DNA of 20,405 bases, from contig CALCRR010000366.1 of the NCBI GenBank assembly GCA_937894495.1, positions 1 through 20,405 on the forward strand, written 5' to 3'. Position numbers and translations under genes: made by a program. Numbering within the stretch: position 1 is the first letter of the stretch; the number at the start of each line of letters is the position of its first letter. The notes below the pieces were generated by a model. It was given only the letters and a program-made list of their open reading frames with translations. It had not been told where the DNA came from and ran no database searches. Shown one piece after another: positions 17,101 through 20,405 of the stretch. The DNA is from an uncultured Ruminococcus sp. GTDB taxonomy: Bacteria; Bacillota; Clostridia; Oscillospirales; Ruminococcaceae.

Positions 17101-17453
17101 CACCATCACAGGGCGATACCTGGAAAAAGCTTATAGAAGACCTGCCTGCTTGTGATACCAGCGGCAACCCCTACTACTATTACGCAGTAGAGGACGAAAT
17201 GGCTCACTATAAGGCAAGCTATAAGTATGAGGACGACGACGATCAGACCGAGTTGACCGTAAATGCGCTGAGCGCTTATGTGAACTCTACAACACCAAAG
17301 ATCACCGTTGTGAACAGTAAAGAAGAAACAGGCGTAAAAATGCCCACCACAGGCGGCGAGGGTACTCGCAGACTTTACGCTGTGGGAATGTTCCTGATAG
17401 GAGCTTCCGCACTTGGCTATGTTGCTAAACGGCGCAGGCGCACCGTAAAATAA
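8175..17453 (+). CDS. giant ancillary/tip pilus adhesin with CnaB stalk (3092 aa)
   Basis: Sortase-attached surface protein. Signal peptide: long basic n-region, hydrophobic core about 21-38. Adhesive region about 87-809: one N-terminal domain, then four related Ig-like modules, each with a [I/V]xW[T/E/K][V/M][T/S] strand. Five CnaB-type domains (about 813-1373), a mixed middle region (1374-2004) with an SpaA-like module (about 1860-1973), then five more CnaB-type domains (about 2005-3052). All ten keep a Lys two before Trp, a Glu in the YYYRVVE-type strand and a terminal Asn, so isopeptide bonds are expected. The ninth holds a dockerin-like loop (2449-2460); the tenth is split by an Ig-like insertion. 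The C-terminus has MPTTG (3056-3060), a hydrophobic helix and a basic tail. No VWA domain is seen. A ligand-binding pilus tip or stalk protein is inferred; the ligand is unknown. Confidence 0.9.
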   Translation: MRDFHIMVRRMLRDHDRRKRYLAFLLALSMLVTLAVPLSTMKPAISTVKKIGTPLVMSSAAVNSGSGWEGEYSEDGAPETAPAGAIDFKDKLTKVSITPVNIEGGDGVTAHGSFKLEYQFEQGSGVGEGMAEYIYYQIPENITADVDIYGSDFRTVDRSGEYAEWYLSKFGVSLPSAIVGYYTINKDNGMMIIKFTEDYLKYISDQHGAFTGLINFDGNVTRAQTESGDQHIVFGGDAIPLDVSFNDKELGLSKDARLVSETSEFPKVEWTVTISNQDGFFDLSSFVLSDAELSRAESVQIEPAYAAAYSSGSNTVDLTGGTDSNGNYPTTITIKYVTSSTEEDMVNKLDTNEAKLIDYNNNVRTKTAEAEVPLTADKASVAKTAAASYEIDGNVGNDGYIQWEMTVTRPYGQSLENYVVADDMWSSTSQLTFDPAGAGTLNADGTVTLNTSASKVKITYKTDRPAGGEGSVTNNASVTPPGGTEPDGTDSVTKNYSEQSLVNVDKQGSFLSETNSIQWTVTVSASGENAKSLKEYVINDPQLTADGAGDTSATDITVVSASNNGQAVSGVTVTKDNDTLSINSSEDIDYIQIKYTKKLNETQLAAAKSGETTVTNDVEVKDPDEPEVTYPKTGSARVPQISDSVSKSVVGDKYISEEGYYSEEDKPAEKTIDITWKVSIDNYGSIASDPYVDTLDQNFGENYLSQAITTINASETKGQSGTALSAGTDFTVKYFDKDNNQLSGFEAGKVTKFEITFINADSYKDLSYYDFTYTSSANVLDVANNGTAYFKNTGEKGPGVTGEDTLTYHLENPRTISLNTSKIWYGDIESMHADKSVTVTLQQKLGENGTWHDYTYPAGSTKQSTVQLTSAVNWQYAWGDLPQHAADADKTPYYYRVVETGAVEGYDTQYSFDTGAGVNSDGWLNVTNTYEKICITAVKSWSDGLNEPVSVTLQRKPDGADDSQWADIAAAATQTLDTSNSFTYSWTDLDTGYDYRVVENDVKSGYRVKYSASSVDTTSTITVTNEPDVLKITSRKIWSGDTGYESSRPDSVTLVLQRSEEFVSGGWTSQIPDVETEKTITSANWNELAEWADLPAHNYVSGNAYYYRVVEKNTYDGGKIEGYTSSYDTEGSNTDAELDVTNVFDSLILTGHKQWQGDSYIKGDRPDSITLKLQRKTDQQTGWSDVSGTAVTVTKNSDDTFDDVSWPPQPKRDAGGNTYTYRIAEDPVPEGYESESTETRTSGRITVTNTSTKIKITVNKVWLNDANAVSERPNITVALERKTGDSGSWEQIKTQTLYTNGYTVTPVTWSGIPTMSSDGEPYYYRVVEVTVPEGYKESYALKISDSEKEEINLDNGAYLRTDSTFEITNDYTLSYTKNAVDESGRTYTQASIKSLDTKMVDVTGSGVNQEVYVFKYRITATQAAVFEDTIQSNSFKLLVNDAYPITHTDSYGNTYSFNKTDEDTLRNNDNWYYYYDSISNTILFKTQGSTTIEYYTYILAEDMPEITSSGYTFTNNLIAEEEGSEVVKCSVKITDEKDYLTKSVALPDTNLPATDFSYTLDVNPEARYITNDGSVVITDVFNILGAGYEGNITYGKKLVDTAIENLTVYDVDAGRILDKSEYSYTIDYGSSVAQKVDIRSDLGEMVTSKDGYYLIQGDFKKGTVVTIKYTEVGSSWGGSFGTLVFLNTLSDYGSDLESLDDYSIAANEEIEVTKTYVFDQDRTGYFGIRSTYFEDVDFVSVVEERFSDDADGVFSITVPDGKHLRITYDYALYANERTPIKYRNESGQGVSYRIADPYGDKTLEKGDELPSGSAVVATNSATLQSNKGEETSDVGKTQLVAQTTLAENQSGGTPKIEKVNIGNYAISTLKATFKVAKYDRENGWIYASSFTQPTASEPGEFTFDPTLKEVNGYMPEGAASIEIDGQTKAALQNSSLYKFVEIVAPEGYKPTGWTDEHPLSLEELEDFTFYYVNNVTAYTAMPDDFDADNATYVSGGRALDIPNIEMIDITVTKNWEDTSELNGQTATSKVQLLWSDKKSSTIPANAKPVEIEDLDVEDPDFINSFVNVKTLSTAQGQDTTVWSGLPNGVKGKPIYYYVREISYTIGSTEFKLRDDGSFTTDPDSQGNVIVGTYRPLYVGNGANRSGSDVDITNAKSLVIKKLWKDTVNRDVDGSEVEFKEVGFKLYGIDVQGRRTDDPIYSGKLTRDNGWTFDLEGVDLGDYTDFEVVEVVDDPSFGLDLTKAQTRTLRKMYSVSYTKNLNGDIGELTIINKDSTPKKVPYEVKKVWQDGLSSHDGITVHLYKTELDLSEYPGWDGSVDPGFVDTVNADKGAGTIIEIGAETLDDSNGWEYIWQNMDYIIDATTGSHYFYYVYEEPIDAEKYPDYTTEYDYEGDKDGIYAKIINSQSDKITIKKVWENTDNYEQPDFVELELYRTLYPNGLDLNGLPSDLDADGKIGTADYSTYQYLQNIKLRKSDDWTLELANFQTVNGSSVPWYYFVREVDTNRMYTISYSNNGITLDSNDTITVTNTVKSTDLSLIKKWSDGEEHLSDPVTIRIYRTKSAADNADQLAAFETDPEILVVKPNAVGAVTTNSTNITAEIADSTLASVTANADGSITVNALDKTGETTISVRDGNTLTTKTVTLIVSKKPVPVLSIDKTEMNAGENAQLTVNMVGGAAVGETTYNVTVLSGSPNVTVENGVVSASNMGVVEITATVNGVTSKPVTLEIGLADFTVEPTMEVSLEQGGQITPDPSYGTFRYASNDVTKVSVNETTGEVTGVAYTNENSPVAVTVTRLEDGVSKTVLVTVKDLPKSYELSNGESITLEPGDKITNIKVTGTEGTGNIVGFRIRYNYGEVFFGQADNYSGSAWGVNAYTTSRENTTATANTYGVFNVAFDDVYVVPSDGTSDIQMILSGFTKGTIEITYEKETANTLSSAPRLMSLSSVSKKTYLAAADAIQVARTFESDGYIEVTFTPSQGDTWKKLIEDLPACDTSGNPYYYYAVEDEMAHYKASYKYEDDDDQTELTVNALSAYVNSTTPKITVVNSKEETGVKMPTTGGEGTRRLYAVGMFLIGASALGYVAKRRRRTVK
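10857..11508 (+). repeat. in-frame direct repeats in the CnaB array
   Basis: The 16-mer TACAGAGTGGTGGAGA occurs identically at 10857-10872, 11157-11172 and 11493-11508, encoding the YRVVE strand of the first three CnaB domains. Spacings are 300 and 336 nt, both whole numbers of codons, so exchange between copies would delete or add a whole domain without a frameshift. Confidence 0.8.
15519..15554 (+). other. dockerin-like calcium-binding loop coding segment
   Basis: Residues 2449-2460 of the adhesin read DLDADGKIGTAD, matching the F-hand pattern D-x-D-x-D-G-x-I-x-x-x-D, followed by YSTYQYL as in the helix of a dockerin repeat. Only one copy is present, inside the ninth CnaB domain, whereas true dockerins have two. 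Confidence 0.6.
15771..17330 (+). other. CnaB domain split by an Ig-like/beta-sandwich insertion
   Basis: The first strands of the tenth CnaB domain (Lys2540 in LIKKW, then PVTIRIYRTK) are separated from its last strands (DTWKKLIEDLP, Glu3006 in YYYYAVEDE, Asn3047 in ITVVN) by about 400 residues. The insert (about 2565-2970) holds two or three bacterial-Ig-like stretches and one glycine- and aromatic-rich beta-sandwich segment. All three isopeptide residues remain, so the host domain probably still folds. Confidence 0.65.
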
Positions 17454-17477
17454 AACCTGCGCCGCTTACATGGCGCA
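17430..17477 (+). other. two mutually exclusive hairpins between adhesin and pilin genes
   Basis: CGGCGCAGG (17430-17438) pairs with CCTGCGCCG (17456-17464) across the adhesin stop codon. Alternatively TGCGCC (17458-17463) pairs with GGCGCA (17472-17477). The two folds share the same middle strand and cannot coexist. No T-run follows, so this is not a simple terminator; a processing, stabilising or attenuating element is possible. Confidence 0.55.
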
Positions 17478-17515
17478 AACTACAGCAAAATTTATAATAT
17501 AAAGGAGATTTTATC

Positions 17516-19183
17516 ATGAAAAACTTCAAGAAGATCACTACAATGGCTGCCGCACTTCTCATCGCTGCAAGCCTGAGCGTTCCTATGACAGCACTGGCTA
17601 CTGCTGATCCGGAACCTGCTACTTATACTATTCAGGTAGATGCTAATTCTGAGAGCACATATAAGGTCTATCAGCTGCTTACAGGTAAGTTTGAGGCGGC
17701 ATCTGGTACCGAGCTGGTACTGGTAGGCGCTACAGCAGGAACAAACCTTGCTGAAGGTCAGACTCCCGCTAATGTTGAGACTGCACTCGCAAGCGCAACA
17801 AAGGACACTGACGTTACAGCTCTTATCAAGGGCGAGCCTGTTGCAACACTTGACAAGACAAATACTTCGGTTGATAATCTTGCAGAGGGCTACTATGCAA
17901 TTATCGAGACCAACACAAAGAAAGCTACTATCCTGCAGATAGTTTCTGATTCTACAACAAATTCCAATGTTCTCAACATAACCTCAAAGCTTGGTTCTGT
18001 TCAGTTCGAGAAGAAGCTTAAGGATATCAATGACTCAACAGAAACAGAAATGTCCGACTGGCAGGACGGCGCTGACCACGATGTTGGAGATGCAGTTCCT
18101 TTCCAGCTGAAGGCTACACTTCCCGAGAATGTTTCTTCCTATGAGGGCTATTATCTCCAGTTCAGAGATACTATCGACTCTGCCTTCAATGTTGACGAGC
18201 TTACTGATATCACTATCACAGGCGTTAAGATCAATACTACCGACATTGCTAAGAATACTGTAGCAGGTGCTAACACAGGCTATGATATAACTGTTACCGA
18301 AAACAGCATTAAAGTTACATTCCCTGATATCAAGCACATTGCTGACAATGCAAATATCGACCCCGACAACGCAGTTATCACTTTTGAGTACACAGCAGTT
18401 CTCGGTAATACAGAAACTGCCGGCAAGACAGGCGATAACGTAAAATACGGCACAGCAGGAAACCCGAATACTGCTTATGCTGTATACTCGACCAATGCTG
18501 ATTACGATATGTATCCGAATGTAACCCCCGGAAATGATGTTCCCGATACTCCCGATAACCCCAGTGAAGTTGATAAGCCACAGACACCCGGTACACCTGA
18601 TTCACCCGGTAAGGAAGAGACAAATACATCTTCAACTCCCGAGGATAAGGTAAGAGTATTCACTTACATCACAGAGATCACAAAGCAGGATCAGGACGGA
18701 GCAAATCTTGCAGGTGCAGACTTCACTCTCAGCAAGTTCGATGCTAAAACAGGCAATTACGTTCCTGTTGCTGTTAAGATAGGACAGACTGCCGAAGGCG
18801 AATCAACTGACAGCGCTTCTATAAGAGTTAAGTTCAGCTTCTATGGTCTTGATGACGGTCAGTATAAGCTCGAGGAGACAGAGACCCCCGAGGGCTACAA
18901 CGGTATTTCGCCTATCACATTCACTGTTACAGCTGAACACCAGATCATTGCAGATGATCCTCAGCTGACATCACTCACAGCTGAGGGCTTTGAAGCAAGC
19001 GCAACTACAGGCGACATCGACACCGGTAAGATCTCTGCTTCCGTTAAGAACACCAAGGGCAACAAGCTCCCCACAACGGGCGGCGTTGGTACTAAGATGT
19101 TCTACGCTATCGGCGGCAGCCTGACAGGTCTTGCAGGCGTTGCTCTTATCACTAAGAAGAGAATGAGCAAGAAGTCCAAATAA
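17516..19183 (+). CDS. major pilin subunit (LPTTG, sortase-polymerised)
   Basis: A 555-residue exported fimbrial shaft protein. Signal peptide 1-29 (cut near ALA). An N-terminal pilin domain runs to about 160, an isopeptide-type domain about 161-330, a Pro/Thr/Asp-rich linker about 334-376, then an SpaA/CnaB-type domain (about 377-513) with Lys390, Glu453 in YKLEETETPEGY and Asn512 as likely crosslink residues. The sorting signal LPTTG (518-522) is followed by a hydrophobic helix and a Lys-rich tail. The usual pilin motif (V-Y-P-K) is absent; Lys158 in NITSK sits where the polymerising lysine is expected. AAAGGAG 8 nt before the ATG and a GCT/GTT/ACA-rich codon style indicate strong expression. 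It follows the adhesin by 62 bp and precedes its sortase. Confidence 0.93.
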   Translation: MKNFKKITTMAAALLIAASLSVPMTALATADPEPATYTIQVDANSESTYKVYQLLTGKFEAASGTELVLVGATAGTNLAEGQTPANVETALASATKDTDVTALIKGEPVATLDKTNTSVDNLAEGYYAIIETNTKKATILQIVSDSTTNSNVLNITSKLGSVQFEKKLKDINDSTETEMSDWQDGADHDVGDAVPFQLKATLPENVSSYEGYYLQFRDTIDSAFNVDELTDITITGVKINTTDIAKNTVAGANTGYDITVTENSIKVTFPDIKHIADNANIDPDNAVITFEYTAVLGNTETAGKTGDNVKYGTAGNPNTAYAVYSTNADYDMYPNVTPGNDVPDTPDNPSEVDKPQTPGTPDSPGKEETNTSSTPEDKVRVFTYITEITKQDQDGANLAGADFTLSKFDAKTGNYVPVAVKIGQTAEGESTDSASIRVKFSFYGLDDGQYKLEETETPEGYNGISPITFTVTAEHQIIADDPQLTSLTAEGFEASATTGDIDTGKISASVKNTKGNKLPTTGGVGTKMFYAIGGSLTGLAGVALITKKRMSKKSK

Positions 19184-19219
19184 TTGGATAGTTTGACTGA
19201 AAATCAATAACCCGTTATG

Positions 19220-19244
19220 TCTCCCTCGTCTGCGGCGGGGGAGA
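19220..19244 (+). terminator. hairpin after the pilin gene, possible leaky terminator
   Basis: TCTCCCTCGTC (19220-19230) pairs fully with GGCGGGGGAGA (19234-19244), including two G-U pairs, around the loop TGC. Only a poor T-tract follows (TATAATTT), so it may act as a partial terminator or a 3' stabiliser that keeps pilin mRNA above sortase mRNA. Confidence 0.5.
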
Positions 19245-19270
19245 TATAATTTAAGCTTAAAAAGCCGAAA

Positions 19271-19312
19271 ACCGCATATTTCTGCGGTCAGCCCGGCATC
19301 AGGGAGGGTCCC
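19271..19312 (+). promoter_or_regulatory. structured leader and ribosome site of the sortase gene
   Basis: ACCGCA (19271-19276) pairs with TGCGGT (19283-19288), with a possible outer GCCG/CGGC clamp (19264-19267 with 19294-19297). The ribosome site GGGAGGG (19302-19308) can itself fold as GGGA-GGG-TCCC directly against the ATG, which could lower sortase translation. Confidence 0.45.
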
Positions 19313-20188
19313 ATGAGTAAAATGAAAAAGAAAACAAATGCGATATCCACGGTGTTTCTTGTTGTTCTGCTCCTTGTGGGAGTCTCCGTGATGCTCTATC
19401 CCACCGTCAGCGACCTTTGGAACAGGCACGTTTCTGCCAGGGTCATCTCCGATTATCAGGAGCTGGTGGATAATACCAGCAAGGAGGACATCGCCCGAAT
19501 GCTGGACGAAGCCCACGATTACAACCGCAGGCTGGCAATGCTGCAAGCCCCTTTGAGCCAGTATGACGAGGTATCTGGCTATGAGGAGACCCTTGACGTC
19601 ACAGGTACGGGCATAATGGGCTATGTCAATATCCCTGCTGTGCGTGTCTCGCTGCCTATCTACCACGGCACCAGCGAGGGTGTTTTGCAGATAGCCGCAG
19701 GTCATCTGCAGGGCTCTACCCTGCCCGTGGGCGGCGCCAATACCCACGGCGTTATCTCAGCCCACCGCGGTCTGCCCTCTGCCAGACTTTTTACCGATAT
19801 CGACAAGATAGTGGTGGGCGACATTTTTACCGTGAATGTTCTCGACCAGGTCTATACCTATGAGGTGGAGGAGATACTTATCGTCCTCCCCGAGCAGGTG
19901 GAGGAGCTGGCAATAATCCCCGACAGCGATTATATGACTTTGCTGACCTGCACCCCCTACGGTATCAACACCCACCGCCTGCTGCTGCGCTCACGCAGAA
20001 TTGCCGGCGCCGCCGAAAGTATCGGCGCTAAAGCCCCTGCCGACGCAATACAGGTAGACCCCATGATAGTCGTGCCCATAATAGCAGCCCCCCTCGTGGT
20101 CATGCTGCTCATATTCTGGTTCACCGCAGGCAGGGATAAAAGACCAAACTATGAAGATATCAACATACAACTAAAATACAAGCTCTGA
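19313..20188 (+). CDS. srtC: class C sortase (pilin polymerase)
   Basis: A 291-residue membrane transpeptidase that cleaves LPXTG-type signals and joins pilins through a lysine. An N-terminal membrane helix (about 11-29) and a second C-terminal helix (about 250-270) mark it as class C. Catalytic residues are His151 in SAHRG, Cys213 in TLLTCTP and Arg222 in NTHRLLLR. The strand GTGIMGYVNIP begins the beta-barrel. The lid region before it (about 75-95, QAPLSQYDEVSGYEE) lacks the DPF/DPW motif usual in class C lids. It is last in the pilus operon, 129 bp after the pilin gene, and is the only sortase here, so it presumably handles both LPTTG and MPTTG signals. Wall anchoring would need another sortase elsewhere. 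Confidence 0.93.
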   Translation: MSKMKKKTNAISTVFLVVLLLVGVSVMLYPTVSDLWNRHVSARVISDYQELVDNTSKEDIARMLDEAHDYNRRLAMLQAPLSQYDEVSGYEETLDVTGTGIMGYVNIPAVRVSLPIYHGTSEGVLQIAAGHLQGSTLPVGGANTHGVISAHRGLPSARLFTDIDKIVVGDIFTVNVLDQVYTYEVEEILIVLPEQVEELAIIPDSDYMTLLTCTPYGINTHRLLLRSRRIAGAAESIGAKAPADAIQVDPMIVVPIIAAPLVVMLLIFWFTAGRDKRPNYEDINIQLKYKL

Positions 20189-20229
20189 CCGATATTCGTC
20201 CCGTCGGGCTGCTTGGTGCGTTATTTATT

Positions 20230-20262
20230 GGGGGAGACCCTTTTGAAAAAGGGGCATCCCCC
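20230..20262. repeat. GC-rich hairpin after the pilus operon
   Basis: GGGGGAGACCC (20230-20240) and GGGGCATCCCCC (20251-20262) form a stem with a small internal loop; CCCTTT and AAAGGG extend it around a TGAA loop. No T-run follows, so termination is unlikely unless a factor helps. It resembles GC-rich intergenic repeats found in Oscillospiraceae (from memory, not checked). Confidence 0.6.
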
Positions 20263-20285
20263 AAGCCCCCTCCCTAAAACTTCTG

Positions 20286-20383
20286 TTTCTTTTTGGCGAG
20301 GGGGCTTTGTTTTGTCAAAATACTTTGTATGCGACAGCAAATCGCCCTGTAGACCGCACTCATGCCCCCTCGCCAAAAAGAAA
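20286..20383. repeat. perfect 20-bp inverted repeat flanking 58 bp
   Basis: The left arm (20286-20305, TTTCTTTTTGGCGAGGGGGC) and right arm (20364-20383) are exact complements. Weaker complementarity continues outward (20266-20285 against 20384-20405), reaching the window edge. The 58 bp between them hold no gene. This is consistent with a MITE-like or other dispersed palindromic element cut by the window end. Confidence 0.7.
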
Positions 20384-20405
20384 TAAAAGTCTTTGGAAAG
20401 GGGTC

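Noticed and set aside
17493..17498. TATAAT before the pilin gene as a separate promoter
   Set aside because: No -35 match lies at the right distance, and transcription would begin inside the ribosome site at 17501-17507.
18971..19747. 258-codon minus-strand open frame across the pilin-sortase junction
   Set aside because: It overlaps two well-supported + strand genes and their leader hairpins and shows no motif.

Overview
The window looks like chromosomal DNA of a gut or rumen Firmicute, most probably a Ruminococcus-like member of the Oscillospiraceae. This is inferred from strong AGGAGG-type ribosome sites, consensus sigma-A promoters, a sortase C pilus locus, frequent ATA and AGG/AGA codons, and one dockerin-like calcium loop. 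No tRNA, rRNA, CRISPR array, transposase or phage gene is visible.

Left part (1-442): the 3' end of an MntP-type manganese exporter on the + strand converges with a minus-strand operon. Each has its own intrinsic terminator. Between and partly overlapping them lies a 142-bp near-palindrome (269-410).

Minus-strand cluster (474-5308, read right to left): a GGDEF-EAL protein with an intact phosphodiesterase site and a degenerate cyclase site, a FIST-sensor diguanylate cyclase, an L-lactate dehydrogenase, and a small HMA-type metal-binding protein. Together these suggest local synthesis and breakdown of cyclic di-GMP beside a fermentation enzyme. The 84- and 76-bp gaps leave room for internal promoters.

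Middle (5309-6941): an AT-rich divergent spacer, then a secreted FN3-FN3-VanY D,D-carboxypeptidase with its own promoter (5528-5556) and a perfect-stem terminator (6884-6941). The promoter shows that translation starts at 5603, not further upstream.

Right part (7169-20188): a complete sortase-assembled pilus operon behind a perfect consensus promoter. In order it encodes a small coiled-coil protein, a type I signal peptidase, a 3092-residue ancillary or tip adhesin (MPTTG signal), a 555-residue major pilin (LPTTG signal), and a class C sortase. The signal peptidase would cleave the exported precursors, the sortase would polymerise the pilin and attach the adhesin, and a housekeeping sortase elsewhere would anchor the fibre. 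No third (basal) pilin is present. RNA hairpins lie between adhesin and pilin and between pilin and sortase, where they could set subunit ratios.

The adhesin is the most unusual object. It has an N-terminal adhesive region with repeated Ig-like modules and ten CnaB-type stalk domains that all keep the Lys/Glu/Asn isopeptide triad. The ninth carries a dockerin-like calcium loop. The tenth is split by about 400 residues of Ig-like and beta-sandwich sequence, so its predicted Lys-Asn crosslink would close a ring of about 500 residues. Two stretches of the gene have a different codon style, suggesting mosaic assembly. The window ends in GC-rich inverted repeats (20230-20405) that resemble a dispersed intergenic element.
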